Notes: generated by a model from the sequence alone, not told the origin. A DNA stretch of 64,000 nt from JBMYRH01 sp049602155 (GCA_049602155.1 JBMYRH010000018.1:1-64000), one strand, 5' to 3'. Counted from the first letter of the stretch, positions 44,093-54,064 are shown. Translations and numbers: made by a program.

Positions 44093-44854
44093 ATGCAGAT
44101 GCCTCTGATAGCGGTGAGCCCGAACTCCTTCCCTGCGGAAGACCGCCGGTTCTATAAGCACAAAGAGCTGGAGTACGGAGACACCAGCATCGCTGTGGCG
44201 CTCCGAAAGGCTCACGCCCTCTCTTCGATGGTCTACAGAGCTGGGGCCGACACAGATGAAGAGATGGCCAACTTGGCGGCGGCCTATATGCCGCGCTTTC
44301 AAGGCCTCGTCCTGACTGGTGGCGCCGATCTCAGCCCGCTGAGTTATGGCGAGACAGCGCTCAACGAGGCGTGGCGTGGTGACCGGCAACGGGATCGCTG
44401 GGAGATGGCCCTCTATCACGCCGCAATCTCTCTTGAGCTGCCCGTCTTAGGGATATGCCGCGGTGCCCAGCTCTTGAACGTGGCCGAGGGGGGGACGCTC
44501 TGGCAGGACCTGCCGAGTCTGCGCCCCGACACCAATGTGCACCGAAGCCAAGAGCTCTACTGCCAACTCACCCACGGAATTCGCCTGGCTGAGGGGACAC
44601 GCATCGCTGCGCTCTTTGAGGATGATGTGCGTACCGTGAACACGGTGCATCACCAGGGCCTTCGGGAAGTCCCAGACTGCTTCACCGAGACCGCCTGGGC
44701 CCCCGATGGGGTCATCGAGGCCATCGAGCGAGCCGGGAGCCCATGGGTCCTGGGGGTTCAATGGCACCCAGAGTGGATGCCTGACGCACCGACCCAGCAG
44801 CGCATCTTCGCGGCCTTCGTGGCCGAGGCGAACAAGGTCGGCCGTGAAGGGTAG
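44093..44854 (+). CDS. Class I glutamine amidotransferase-like hydrolase, peptidase family C26
   Basis: A 253-residue gamma-glutamyl hydrolase of the PuuD-like group. The nucleophile elbow is LGICRGAQLLNVAEGG (Cys122), with LVLTGGADLSPLSYGE before it, VNTVHHQGLREVP, and the catalytic His in VLGVQWHPEW near residue 223. PuuD-type enzymes cleave gamma-glutamyl amides such as gamma-glutamyl-GABA; the substrate here is not fixed by the sequence. It is the first gene of a three-gene operon with a HEAT lipoprotein and a Ser/Thr kinase; its stop lies inside the next gene (11-nt overlap). Confidence 0.85.
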   Translation: MQMPLIAVSPNSFPAEDRRFYKHKELEYGDTSIAVALRKAHALSSMVYRAGADTDEEMANLAAAYMPRFQGLVLTGGADLSPLSYGETALNEAWRGDRQRDRWEMALYHAAISLELPVLGICRGAQLLNVAEGGTLWQDLPSLRPDTNVHRSQELYCQLTHGIRLAEGTRIAALFEDDVRTVNTVHHQGLREVPDCFTETAWAPDGVIEAIERAGSPWVLGVQWHPEWMPDAPTQQRIFAAFVAEANKVGREG

Positions 44855-45740
44855 GGCGGCAGCCTTCGCCTGCCTCATGGCTGCGATGCTCACCGGCTGT
44901 GTCGCCGCCGATCCCGCCGAAGGCACCGCCCCCAGCGTGCGACCGCTCCCCCCCGGGGACGCGCTGCCGGTTCAGTTGGACGCCATGCTCTATGGCAGCG
45001 CGCAGACATGCCGGGTAGACGCCGAGTGCCCTGGTCGGGTGTGCTACTACGGCGCGTGCATCGGGCTCCTCGTCGTCGATCAGCGCTGGATGCAGGCGGC
45101 TATCACCGAGCGCGTCGTCGCTGCAGTCACCGAGAGAGAGGCGCTTCGCCCGCGCGTTATCGCCCACTTGGACCGTATCCTTGCTCAATCCGAGGCCGAC
45201 CTCGCATTTCGCGCGCGGGCACTGCTCCCCCTTGAGCGCCTCGGAGCGAACGCGTCTCTGGAGCGCGCTCTAGAGGACCCTGACGAGCGGCTCCAAGCCA
45301 CGGCAGCCATGGGCCTGATGCGCTTGGGCTCGGAGAAGGGGCTTCCACTCACTAAGGCGCTCACTGAGCACTCCCTGCCGGCCGTCTCGACGGAGGCCAT
45401 CCGCGCGCTGGGGTCGAGTAAGCTCCCAGCCGCGCTGACGACGCTCTTGAGGCACCTCAACGCAGATCTCGATCCGATGCTCTTGCGAGCCACCCTGAAC
45501 GCCCTGGCAGCGCATGGGGATCCCCGCTCGATGCGACCGCTCCTCGACTGGCTCGATGACGCACCCGAGTACCTCCATCATGAGATTCTTGCTACGATGA
45601 GAGCGATCTCGGGCGAGACGATCGGCAACGACGTCGGCGCTTGGCGACGCTGGTTCACAGCGCACCCCCCTCCTCACCCCCCGGCTTACACCCTCCGCGT
45701 GTTCGCCGCTGACGATGACCTTGGGCTCCCGACACCATGA
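44844..45740 (+). CDS. HEAT-repeat lipoprotein
   Basis: A 298-residue predicted lipoprotein (GTG 44844 with AAGG upstream; lipobox LTGC, Cys19). A Cys module (TCRVDAECPGRVCYYGACI) is followed by HEAT/PBS-like alpha repeats between residues about 115 and 270: RARALLPLERLGANASLERALEDPDERLQATAAMGLMRLGS, VSTEAIRALGSSKLPAALTTLLRHL, LLRATLNALAAHGDPRSMRPLLDWL. HEAT repeats are protein-binding scaffolds, here probably at the periplasmic face. Its stop overlaps the kinase ATG by 4 nt. Confidence 0.78.
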   Translation: MKGRAAAFACLMAAMLTGCVAADPAEGTAPSVRPLPPGDALPVQLDAMLYGSAQTCRVDAECPGRVCYYGACIGLLVVDQRWMQAAITERVVAAVTEREALRPRVIAHLDRILAQSEADLAFRARALLPLERLGANASLERALEDPDERLQATAAMGLMRLGSEKGLPLTKALTEHSLPAVSTEAIRALGSSKLPAALTTLLRHLNADLDPMLLRATLNALAAHGDPRSMRPLLDWLDDAPEYLHHEILATMRAISGETIGNDVGAWRRWFTAHPPPHPPAYTLRVFAADDDLGLPTP

Positions 45741-46831
45741 CTGAAAACAGATTAAAGAGCCGCACAGGTACCCGGACGACAATCGGCGACGGGTCACGCC
45801 ACCTAGGCCCAACCGCAGTGCGCCCCGAGGACCTCCGAGGGGACAGCGACGTCCTCAGCGATTTGAACGTCTTTCAGTACGTTCAAAGCTATCGCCTCAT
45901 CTGCCAAATCGCTCAAGGGGGCATGGGCAAAGTGTACTTGGCCGAGTCCCTCGGGGTCTCGGGCTTCACGAAGACGGTGGGGATCAAGACCATTCGCCGT
46001 GAGCTCATCGACAGTCGGATGTTCAGGGACCTCTTCATCGATGAGGCCAAGCTCGTGGCCGACCTCGTCCATGAGAACATCCAGCAGGTCTATGGCTTGG
46101 TCGACATGGCCGGATCCTTCGCCATTGAGATGGAGTGGGTCCATGGCGTCACCTTCGAGGACATCAACACGCGCCTCGACGAGCGCGACGAATACCTTCC
46201 CCCAGAGCTCGCCGTCTTCCTAGTGAGCCGCGTAGCACGCGCCCTCGCATACGCACATGACAAGCGTGATCGTCTTGGCCAGCCGATGCAAATCGTGCAT
46301 CGAGATGTGAGCCCTGTGAACATCTTCGCGAGTTGGCAAGGCGTGGTGAAGCTGGCGGACTTCGGTATCGCGAAGACGCTCGACGTGGACGCGAACATCC
46401 AAGACCAACAAATCATGGGCAAGGTCCCCTACATGTCTCCCGAGCAAGCGAGAGGGGAAGACACGGACGCACGTACGGACATCTTCGCATTAGGGCTCGT
46501 GCTCTTCGAGATGCTCACTGGAGAGCAGGTCTACCCTGTCGAGGACGTCGACGAGGTCATCGCGCTCCATAAAACAAAGAGGCTCCCGTCGCCGAGGGAG
46601 TGGAACCCGGCCATCCCGGCCAGCATCGATGCTGTGCTGACGCGCCTCTGCGAGCCCGACAAGTCAAAGCGCTACCAGACCGCCGCAGAGGTCGTGAAGG
46701 ACCTTGAGGTGTTCATGTACAGCGGTGGATACGGGCCCACAAATGAGCGCCTCGCCGAGTACCTCAACCACTTGTTCCCCGAGGTCGATAAGCAGCGCCT
46801 CTTGCCGGAAGAGGTCATCCGCCCTCGTTGA
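45737..46831 (+). CDS. Soluble eukaryote-like Ser/Thr protein kinase
   Basis: A 364-residue Hanks-type kinase with all key motifs. The glycine loop QGGMGKVYLAE is near residue 60, the ATP Lys sits in VGIKTIRREL near 82, and the aC Glu in FIDEAKLVADL. The catalytic loop is HRDVSPVNI near 188; DFGIAK follows near 208, then PYMSPEQARGEDTDARTDIFALG. There is no transmembrane helix and no C-terminal sensor domain; the first 50 residues are a polar tail. The His-Arg-Asp loop carries Ser-Pro-Val rather than Leu-Lys-Pro, a form common in myxobacterial kinases. It is translationally coupled to the HEAT lipoprotein. Its 3' end overlaps the convergent DUF167 gene by 17 nt. Confidence 0.9.
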   Translation: MTENRLKSRTGTRTTIGDGSRHLGPTAVRPEDLRGDSDVLSDLNVFQYVQSYRLICQIAQGGMGKVYLAESLGVSGFTKTVGIKTIRRELIDSRMFRDLFIDEAKLVADLVHENIQQVYGLVDMAGSFAIEMEWVHGVTFEDINTRLDERDEYLPPELAVFLVSRVARALAYAHDKRDRLGQPMQIVHRDVSPVNIFASWQGVVKLADFGIAKTLDVDANIQDQQIMGKVPYMSPEQARGEDTDARTDIFALGLVLFEMLTGEQVYPVEDVDEVIALHKTKRLPSPREWNPAIPASIDAVLTRLCEPDKSKRYQTAAEVVKDLEVFMYSGGYGPTNERLAEYLNHLFPEVDKQRLLPEEVIRPR

Positions 46832-47081
46832 CCTCCAGGCGCAGGAGCGCCTCCTCCAGGGTGATGTCGCTGACCAGGACCCTCTTCCTGCGGCCTGCCG
46901 CGCCTGAGACGACGCTGATGTCGCCCTTCGACACACCGAGACGCTCGGCCAAATACCGAAGGAGCGCCTCGTTCGCTTTCCCGTCCACGGGGGGCGCGCG
47001 CAAGGCGACCTTGAGGCGTCCATCATAGAGCCCCGTCACGGCCGTACGGCTCGCTCGAGGCTGCGCGTGGACCGCGATCAA
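46815..47081 (-). CDS. DUF167 (YggU) family protein
   Basis: A small alpha/beta protein of 88 residues whose text matches DUF167: VHAQPRASRTAVTG, LKVALRAPPVDGKANEALLRYLAERLGVSKGDISVVSG, GRRKRVLV. The biochemical role is unknown in the family. The start is uncertain: TTG 47081 is the first normal start, but the frame stays open upstream and the domain may begin up to about 10 residues earlier. It is downstream of prs on the same strand. Confidence 0.78.
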   Translation of the reverse strand: MIAVHAQPRASRTAVTGLYDGRLKVALRAPPVDGKANEALLRYLAERLGVSKGDISVVSGAAGRRKRVLVSDITLEEALLRLEVNEGG

Positions 47082-47140
47082 GACCCCGTCGGGGTGGGCA
47101 ATGAGCGCCCGCTCAGGGGCCTCCTCTCGCGAACCAGTGC

Positions 47141-48079
47141 CTATCGGAAGAGCTCTGAGATCGACTCGCCGTCATGGATGCGTCGGATCGCTTTAGCGAA
47201 GAGCTGCGCTGTCCCGAGGACCTTGAGCTTGCTCGACACCTTGTCACCGAGTGGGATCGTGTCCGTACAGACCAGCTCCTCGATGACCGAAGCGTTCAAG
47301 CGATCCATGGCCTCGCCAGCCAAGACAGCATGCGTAAAGGCTGCTGTGACCGACTTCGCGCCCTTCTCCTTGAGGTAGACAGCGGCCTCGATCAACGTGC
47401 GGCCCGTGGAGACCTCATCGTCGACGATGATCGCGTGCTTGCCATCGACCTCGCCGATCAGGTGAGCAGGCTTGGGCTTCTCTGAGTCGTCGTAGCGGCG
47501 CTTGTCGATGATGGCCATCGGCAAGTTCAGGCGATTGGCGTAACCGCCAACCTCTTTGGCTTCACCTGCGTCACCTGCCACCAAGACAGCGTCCGAGAGG
47601 TCACGCTTGCGCAGATAATCCGCCAACAATGGCGTCGCCTGCAGATGATCCACAGGGATTCGGAAGAAGCCCGCTATCTGGGCGGCGTGGAGGTCCATCG
47701 TCACGACGCGATCTGCACCAGCCGTCTGCAAGAGGTCCGCCATCAAGCGCGCCGTGATCGAGATACGCGGCTTATCCTTCTTGTCCGAGCGGACGTAAGG
47801 GAAGTACGGGACCACTGCGGTCACGCGACCGGCCGAGGCGTGCTTGAGCGCATCAATTGTGATCAACAGCTCAATGATACCCGCGTGGATGGGCGGGCAT
47901 GAGGTCTGAACGACAAAGACATCCGCACCACGGACGTTCTCGTTGATCTTGACCATCAAGTTCTCGTTCGAGAACTGAATCACTTCCTTCTTGCCCAGAG
48001 GGACGTCGAGGAAGCGACAGATCTCCTCTGTCAACCCGGGGTGAGAGCGACCTGCGAAGATCTTCATGACTCCGTTCAC
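47141..48079 (-). CDS. prs: Ribose-phosphate pyrophosphokinase
   Basis: Makes PRPP from ribose 5-phosphate and ATP. The 312-residue protein shows MKIFAGRSHPGLTEEICRFL, QFSNENLMVKINENVRGADVFVVQTSCPP, the metal-binding MDLHAAQIAGFF, and the PRPP loop IIVDDEVSTGRTLIEA near residue 225. The usual YARQDRK loop reads YVRSDKKDKPR, and the pyrophosphate segment reads VAGDAGEAKEVGG, so it belongs to a variant branch. Start: GTG 48079 fits the upstream GAAGGAGAG; GTG 48088 and ATG 48067 are alternatives. It supplies the substrate of apt encoded 5 kb away. Confidence 0.95.
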   Translation of the reverse strand: MNGVMKIFAGRSHPGLTEEICRFLDVPLGKKEVIQFSNENLMVKINENVRGADVFVVQTSCPPIHAGIIELLITIDALKHASAGRVTAVVPYFPYVRSDKKDKPRISITARLMADLLQTAGADRVVTMDLHAAQIAGFFRIPVDHLQATPLLADYLRKRDLSDAVLVAGDAGEAKEVGGYANRLNLPMAIIDKRRYDDSEKPKPAHLIGEVDGKHAIIVDDEVSTGRTLIEAAVYLKEKGAKSVTAAFTHAVLAGEAMDRLNASVIEELVCTDTIPLGDKVSSKLKVLGTAQLFAKAIRRIHDGESISELFR

Positions 48080-48117
48080 GACGACCACCTCTCCTTCAAA
48101 GGTTGGGAACGCCTGCC

Positions 48118-48146
48118 GTGTTAACGACCGAGTCGGTCCCTGTCAA
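48118..48146 (-). promoter_or_regulatory. Promoter of prs with an embedded palindrome
   Basis: Minus strand TTGACA (48146-48141), 17-nt spacer, TAACAC (48123-48118). The spacer holds the 13-bp dyad GACCGA-N-TCGGTC (48126-48138), a candidate operator. Confidence 0.6.
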
Positions 48147-48190
48147 CGGTCCATCTCCGACTCACAACAACGACTCTCGATGCATCAGCG

Positions 48191-48219
48191 TTGACTTCAA
48201 GCAGTCACGCCTTTAGATA
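48191..48219 (+). promoter_or_regulatory. Promoter of the sucCD operon
   Basis: TTGACT (48191-48196), 17-nt spacer, TAGATA (48214-48219). It predicts a 5' leader of about 110 nt, the longest in the window, without a readable ORF. Confidence 0.6.
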
Positions 48220-48335
48220 AGCGCCGAAGCGCTCACGCGTTTCTATGTGTCACCGCGCGCTGCAGGTGCCTTTGGGTCGCAACGACGATCAAAAGAGGAC
48301 ACGCCCCCCGACTTGAGATCATGTAGGAGCCTCGA

Positions 48336-49496
<1,161 letters not shown>

Positions 49497-49505
49497 GAGA
49501 GCACG

Positions 49506-50375
49506 ATGGCGATCTTCGTCGATAACAACACCCGCGTAGTGGTCCAAGGCATCACCGGCTCAGCCGGCGCCTTCCACACCCGTCAAATGATCGAGTACGG
49601 CACGCAAGTCGTCGCCGGCTGCACCCCCGGCCGAGGGGGTCAGAACCTGGACGATGTCCCGGTCTTTGACACCGTCGCCGCTGCGGTTGAGCAGCGAGGC
49701 GCCAACGCCTCGGTCATCTACGTGCCTCCGCCCTTCGCGGCGGACGCGATCATGGAGGCCGCGGATGCAGGGGTCACCCTGATCGTGGCCATCACCGAGG
49801 GCATCCCCGTCCTCGACATGATGCGCGCGAAGCATTACCTCAAGAGCTTCCCTGACGTTCGCCTTATCGGACCGAACTGCCCAGGTGTGATTAGCCCAGG
49901 TAAGTGCAAGATCGGCATCATGCCGGGTCACATCCATAAAGAGGGCAAGGTCGGCGTCGTGAGTCGCTCCGGCACGCTCACCTACGAGGTCGTCGGGCAG
50001 CTCCGAGACTTAGGCATCGGCCAGTCTACCTGCGTCGGCATCGGTGGAGATCCGATCAACGGCACTAACTTCATCGACTGCCTCGCGGCCTTCGAGGAGG
50101 ACCCCCAAACAGAGGGTGTCGTGATGATCGGTGAGATCGGCGGGACCGCTGAGGAAGAAGCCGCTGCGTGGATCAAGGCCAACTTCACGAAGCCTATCGC
50201 CTCGTTCATTGCAGGCGTCACAGCCCCTCCAGGGAAGCGCATGGGCCATGCAGGCGCCATCATCTCTGGCGGTAAAGGCACGGCGGCAGAGAAGATCGCT
50301 GCGCTCGAAGATGCCGGCGTAGGTGTCGCCCCCAACCCCTCTGAGATGGCGTCGACCCTCGCCGCACGTCTCTAA
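49506..50375 (+). CDS. sucD: Succinate-CoA ligase, alpha subunit
   Basis: CoA-binding subunit carrying the phosphohistidine. 289 residues with VVVQGITGSAGAFHTRQMIEYGTQVVAG at the CoA-binding start, VTPGRGG-like GCTPGRGGQNLDDVPVF, LIGPNCPGVISPGKCKIGIMPGH, VSRSGTLTYEVVGQL, and the active His in GKRMGHAGAIISGGKGT near residue 246. AGGAGAGCACG upstream of ATG. Paired with sucC. Confidence 0.98.
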   Translation: MAIFVDNNTRVVVQGITGSAGAFHTRQMIEYGTQVVAGCTPGRGGQNLDDVPVFDTVAAAVEQRGANASVIYVPPPFAADAIMEAADAGVTLIVAITEGIPVLDMMRAKHYLKSFPDVRLIGPNCPGVISPGKCKIGIMPGHIHKEGKVGVVSRSGTLTYEVVGQLRDLGIGQSTCVGIGGDPINGTNFIDCLAAFEEDPQTEGVVMIGEIGGTAEEEAAAWIKANFTKPIASFIAGVTAPPGKRMGHAGAIISGGKGTAAEKIAALEDAGVGVAPNPSEMASTLAARL

Positions 50376-50487
50376 GCTCAACCTCAACACACTCCCCTTT
50401 ACCCACCAAGGCTGATACGCGCGACGAGCCGGATCCCCCGGCACTCCACGTCAACCGCGAACAGCCCCACACTTATAGGATTGAATC

Positions 50488-50907
50488 ATGTCCACCGAAC
50501 GCACCCTCGCCATCATCAAGCCTGACGCCGTCCGCGCTGGTAACGCCGGAAAAATCATCACCATGATCGAGGACGCTGGCTTCACCATCGCCAACATGAA
50601 GAAGACCCGCCTCAGCGGCGACCAGGCTGGCGGCTTTTACTACGTGCACAAAGAGCGCCCCTTCTTCGGTGAGCTCGTCGAGTTCATGACGTCAGGCCCT
50701 GTCGTCCTGATGGTCCTTGAGCGCGAGAACGCCATCCAGACCTGGCGCGACCTGATGGGCCCGACCGACTCGACCAAGGCCGGCCCTGACACCGTGCGCG
50801 GCCAGTTCGGCACGGACATTGGCTCGAACGCCTCCCACGGCTCAGATGCACCGGAGACGGCAGCTTTTGAGACCGCCTACTTCTTCAGCTGCTTCGAGCG
50901 GCTGTAG
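50488..50907 (+). CDS. ndk: Nucleoside diphosphate kinase
   Basis: Equilibrates NTPs and NDPs through a phosphohistidine. 139 residues with TERTLAIIKPDAVRAGNAGKI, FFGELVEFMTSGPVVLMVLE, LMGPTDSTKAGPDTVRGQFGTDIGSNASHGSDAPETA (catalytic His near 117) and FFSC at the end. TATAGG at 50474-50479 could be a -10 box 8 nt before ATG, but AGGA within it could also serve as ribosome site. It follows sucCD, so nucleotide products of succinate-CoA ligase and NDK sit together. Confidence 0.98.
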   Translation: MSTERTLAIIKPDAVRAGNAGKIITMIEDAGFTIANMKKTRLSGDQAGGFYYVHKERPFFGELVEFMTSGPVVLMVLERENAIQTWRDLMGPTDSTKAGPDTVRGQFGTDIGSNASHGSDAPETAAFETAYFFSCFERL

Positions 50908-50924
50908 GACACCTGGCACCTCTG

Positions 50925-52016
50925 ATGACGCAGAGCGCCGCCCAGATGACGCCCCCCGCTGGGGTGGACATCAAGAGCTTGTCTCGAGAAGGGCTGCGCT
51001 CATGGATCGCCGAGGAGCTCGGAGAGCGAGCCTTCCGTGGTGACCAGCTCTTTCGCTGGTTGCACGGGAGGTGCGCGCGCGACTTCGAGGGGATGACGGA
51101 TCTCTCCAAGGCGTTCCGGCTCAAGCTCCAAGAGGTCGCTCATATCGGCGGGCTCGAGCTCGACGAGGTGATGGTCGCCAAAGACGGCACACGTAAACTG
51201 CTGCTGCGCACATGGGACGGCCACCGCATCGAGACCGTCGTGATGCCCATGGGCGATCGCATCACTCAGTGCATCTCAAGCCAGGTCGGCTGTAAGATCG
51301 GCTGCGACTTCTGCCTGACAGCGCGGATGACAAAGCGACGCGACCTCACGGCTGCAGAGATCGTCGACCAGGTCCTCTGGGGCGCGCGTATTGTCTCTGC
51401 TCCTGAGGCCGAGGATATGCCTGGCAATCGGGTCGGCAACCTCGTCTACATGGGGATGGGTGAGCCCCTAGACAACTTCGACGCCGTGTTGGAGTCCATC
51501 CGCATCCTGATGGATGATAGCGGCCAAAACTATGCAGGCCGGCGCATCACGGTCTCGACCAGCGGCCTCGCAGCACGGATTCCCGAGCTCGGCCACGCGG
51601 TCCCAGTCAACCTCGCGCTGAGCCTTAACGCCAGCAACGACGAAGTGCGCAATCGGCTGATCCCGATCAACAGAAAGTGGGACATCGCCAAGCTCATTGA
51701 GGCGCTGGAGGCGTTCCCCTTGCCCCCGCGGCGCCGCATCACCGTCGAGTACGTCCTGCTAGCCGGCGTCAACGATACGCTGGAAGATGCGCGCCGTCTG
51801 AAGGGTTTACTTCGCAACCTTCGCGGGAAAATCAAGGTCAACCTCATCCCCTTCAACCCTTGGCCAGGCGCCCCCTATGGCAGACCAGACCCCGAGCATG
51901 TCGACGCGTTTGGGAGCCTGCTCCGCTCGGCACGATTCCACGTGACCGTGCGTTACTCTAAGGGCGATGACATTGGCGCTGCATGCGGCCAACTCGACGG
52001 TGCCATCGCAGCTTAA
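50925..52016 (+). CDS. rlmN: 23S rRNA (adenine2503-C2)-methyltransferase RlmN
   Basis: Radical SAM enzyme methylating A2503 of 23S rRNA and A37 of some tRNAs. 363 residues with the CxxxCxxC cluster at Cys123, Cys127 and Cys130 (VGCKIGCDFC), YMGMGEPLDNFD, ITVSTSGLAARIPEL, LALSLNASNDEVRNRLIPINRKW, VEYVLLAGVNDT, and the second reactive Cys in GDDIGAACGQL near the C-terminus. It is 17 bp after ndk, same operon. Confidence 0.97.
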   Translation: MTQSAAQMTPPAGVDIKSLSREGLRSWIAEELGERAFRGDQLFRWLHGRCARDFEGMTDLSKAFRLKLQEVAHIGGLELDEVMVAKDGTRKLLLRTWDGHRIETVVMPMGDRITQCISSQVGCKIGCDFCLTARMTKRRDLTAAEIVDQVLWGARIVSAPEAEDMPGNRVGNLVYMGMGEPLDNFDAVLESIRILMDDSGQNYAGRRITVSTSGLAARIPELGHAVPVNLALSLNASNDEVRNRLIPINRKWDIAKLIEALEAFPLPPRRRITVEYVLLAGVNDTLEDARRLKGLLRNLRGKIKVNLIPFNPWPGAPYGRPDPEHVDAFGSLLRSARFHVTVRYSKGDDIGAACGQLDGAIAA

Positions 52017-52038
52017 GGCCGACGACTCAGGAGCCAAC

Positions 52039-53625
52039 ATGACGGAAATCGCCAAGGTCTCCGATGACAGCGCCCGCCTCGCGCTGCTCGAGCAACTGAA
52101 GACGGCCTCTGCACCGTTCACCGTCAGCGAGATGGTCGCCCGCAGCGGGCTGCCACCCGCGGAGACCGAGCGCCACCTGAACGTGCTCGTGCGCGAATAC
52201 GAGTCCTCGCTCGACGTCACCGAAGATGGTGATCTGATCTATCGATTCGATCCCGCCCTCGTCGCCCGTGAAGACGTCGTCAAAGCCGACAAGTGGCGAC
52301 GGCGGCGCGCGCGCCTGAAGTCCTTCTTTGTGGGGTTCTTCAAAGCGTGGACGGTCGCGATGGTCGTGGTCTACACCGTCATCTATGTCTGCCTCATCAT
52401 CGCGGCGATCGTCGCAGCCTCGTCACAGAACAACGATCGCCGTCGCAGCGGGCCCAGCTTTGGCGGCTCACTCTTCAGGCACATGATGTTCTGGCACTGG
52501 TTTGACACGTGGCGTTGGCGCTCACATCGCCGCGCTGTGTACGTGGTCGACCAGCGAATCTACCGTGGAGAGGACCTCTATCGCCTAGACGCTCGCCCGC
52601 AATTCGCCACCAAGGACGACCCGAGCAAACCCACCCTCGTGGACCGCACCTGGTACCACCTCTTCGGCTCCGAAGGCATCAAGCGCACCCCCCTTGAGGA
52701 GGAGAAAGAGCTGCTGACCTTCATCCGCGCGAAGAAGGGCATCATCACTAACGCTGATATCATGGCGCTGTTGGGGCTGACATACGACGAAGCGGACGCA
52801 GTCGGCACACGCCTCGTCGCTACGTATGACGGTGAGCTCGACATCACAGATGACGCCATCGCCATCTACCGCTTCCCCAACCTCCTCACCTCGGTGAGCG
52901 AGGACGCTCAGGACAACTTGAACGCCTTGGTCAAGAAGCAGGAAGCGCGGCTCAGCTACACGTGGACCATCCGTGAGCGCCTACATAAGCTGCGGACTTC
53001 ATCGGCTGGTGTGGTGCCCTGGTTGAACCTCTTCAACCTCATCCTTGCGGGCGTCACCTACACCACGCTGATGCCCACGCTCGGCCTCTCGGGGCCGCTG
53101 GCGACCTTCGGGCTCGTCGTGTTCCCAGGCCTCTACAGCACGCTCTTCTTCGGGCTCGGGATACGCCGCTGGTTCCGCGACCTGAGGACCAAGAAGGACT
53201 ACGCGCGCCAAAACATGCGCCTCGGGATCTATCGCCTCCTCTTTAACCGCAAGCGACCGATCAGGATCCCCGGAGATGAGCGCGCCATCGCGGATGCAGA
53301 GCTCGGCTCCTGGAGCGCGAAAGAGCTCTCGGACGCGGCCGCCCAAATCGCCGAGGACATCCGCGGCGATGTCGACTTCGACAACGACCGCTGTGTCATC
53401 CGTGGAGACCGCGTCCTCGCCGAGATGAACGCGGCAGACAAAGCACGTCGACACTCGGACGCCAGCGCCTCACTCGGCCGAACCATCTTCAGCTCGAGTA
53501 ACCCTGCGCTGGATGAACCCACCTCCGCGGAGGTGGAGTTGAACGCGCAAATCGCTGCCCTCAACACCGCCTCTGGCGAAGAGACCGCGCATGTGTCCGA
53601 GGAAGAGAACGAGCTCAACGCCTGA
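52039..53625 (+). CDS. Membrane protein with duplicated winged-helix-like domains
   Basis: A 528-residue protein with no recognised family. Residues 14-70 (LALLEQLKTASAPFTVSEMVARSGLPPAETERHLNVLV ending LIYRF) look like a winged helix. A second copy spans 223-279 (KELLTFIRAKKGIITNADIMALLGLTYDEADAVGTRLV ending AIYRF). One membrane helix is at 103-127, and a hairpin of two helices at about 328-375. The middle has an aromatic/basic stretch (MFWHWFDTWRWRSHRR), and the C-terminus is acidic and Ser-rich. ATG 52039 is chosen for its AGGAG; the longer frame overlaps rlmN. Tied to rlmN by 22-bp spacing. Confidence 0.72.
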   Translation: MTEIAKVSDDSARLALLEQLKTASAPFTVSEMVARSGLPPAETERHLNVLVREYESSLDVTEDGDLIYRFDPALVAREDVVKADKWRRRRARLKSFFVGFFKAWTVAMVVVYTVIYVCLIIAAIVAASSQNNDRRRSGPSFGGSLFRHMMFWHWFDTWRWRSHRRAVYVVDQRIYRGEDLYRLDARPQFATKDDPSKPTLVDRTWYHLFGSEGIKRTPLEEEKELLTFIRAKKGIITNADIMALLGLTYDEADAVGTRLVATYDGELDITDDAIAIYRFPNLLTSVSEDAQDNLNALVKKQEARLSYTWTIRERLHKLRTSSAGVVPWLNLFNLILAGVTYTTLMPTLGLSGPLATFGLVVFPGLYSTLFFGLGIRRWFRDLRTKKDYARQNMRLGIYRLLFNRKRPIRIPGDERAIADAELGSWSAKELSDAAAQIAEDIRGDVDFDNDRCVIRGDRVLAEMNAADKARRHSDASASLGRTIFSSSNPALDEPTSAEVELNAQIAALNTASGEETAHVSEEENELNA

Positions 53626-53644
53626 TGCCCGTGGCACCTAGGCG

Positions 53645-54058
53645 TTAACGCTCACCGCGTAGCCACGCGTCAGCGGCGTCGTCAAGCACAGGGTTTCGGA
53701 CGTCCCCCCGCGCGATGACCTCCCCATCGCCAAAGCGGTGCCGCTGCCAATCCAGAGGGAGCATCAGCTCACGCTCTTCGTCGAAGTACTGCCCGAAGTG
53801 CCAGTCGAGGAAGTCGAGGCAGAGGTCGACGGTGTCCATCATGGACTCGCTCTCGTCCTCGGGGATCGCCTTCGCGCAGCACGTCTCGTATCGGAAGGTG
53901 CGATCGTGCCGCTCCAATACGACGACGACCACCACGCTGCCCTCTTCAAGCCTGCCGCTGACGGAGAAGCGCTCCTCGCGCAGCATTCGTCCGTAACGGG
54001 TGGTGAGCGCATCCACGATGCGCCGAGACTGTTCCAGATCGATAATCGGGTGTGCCAT
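53645..54058 (-). CDS. Small acidic hypothetical protein
   Basis: A 137-residue soluble protein that I do not recognise. It begins AHPIIDLEQSRRIVDALTTRYGRMLREERFSVSG and has a very hydrophobic strand (GSVVVVVVLERHD), then DTVDLCLDFLDWHFGQYFDEERELMLPLDWQ. ATG 54058 lies 6 nt after the -10 box of its promoter, without a ribosome site, so it is predicted leaderless. It stands 43 bp downstream of the DUF58 gene on the same strand but has its own promoter. Confidence 0.65.
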   Translation of the reverse strand: MAHPIIDLEQSRRIVDALTTRYGRMLREERFSVSGRLEEGSVVVVVVLERHDRTFRYETCCAKAIPEDESESMMDTVDLCLDFLDWHFGQYFDEERELMLPLDWQRHRFGDGEVIARGDVRNPVLDDAADAWLRGER

Positions 54059-54064
54059 GCCCCG

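Noticed and set aside
48220..48335. Possible riboswitch in the long sucC leader
   Set aside because: A GCGC-rich stem can be drawn (AGCGC pairing with GCGCT), but no known riboswitch core is recognisable.
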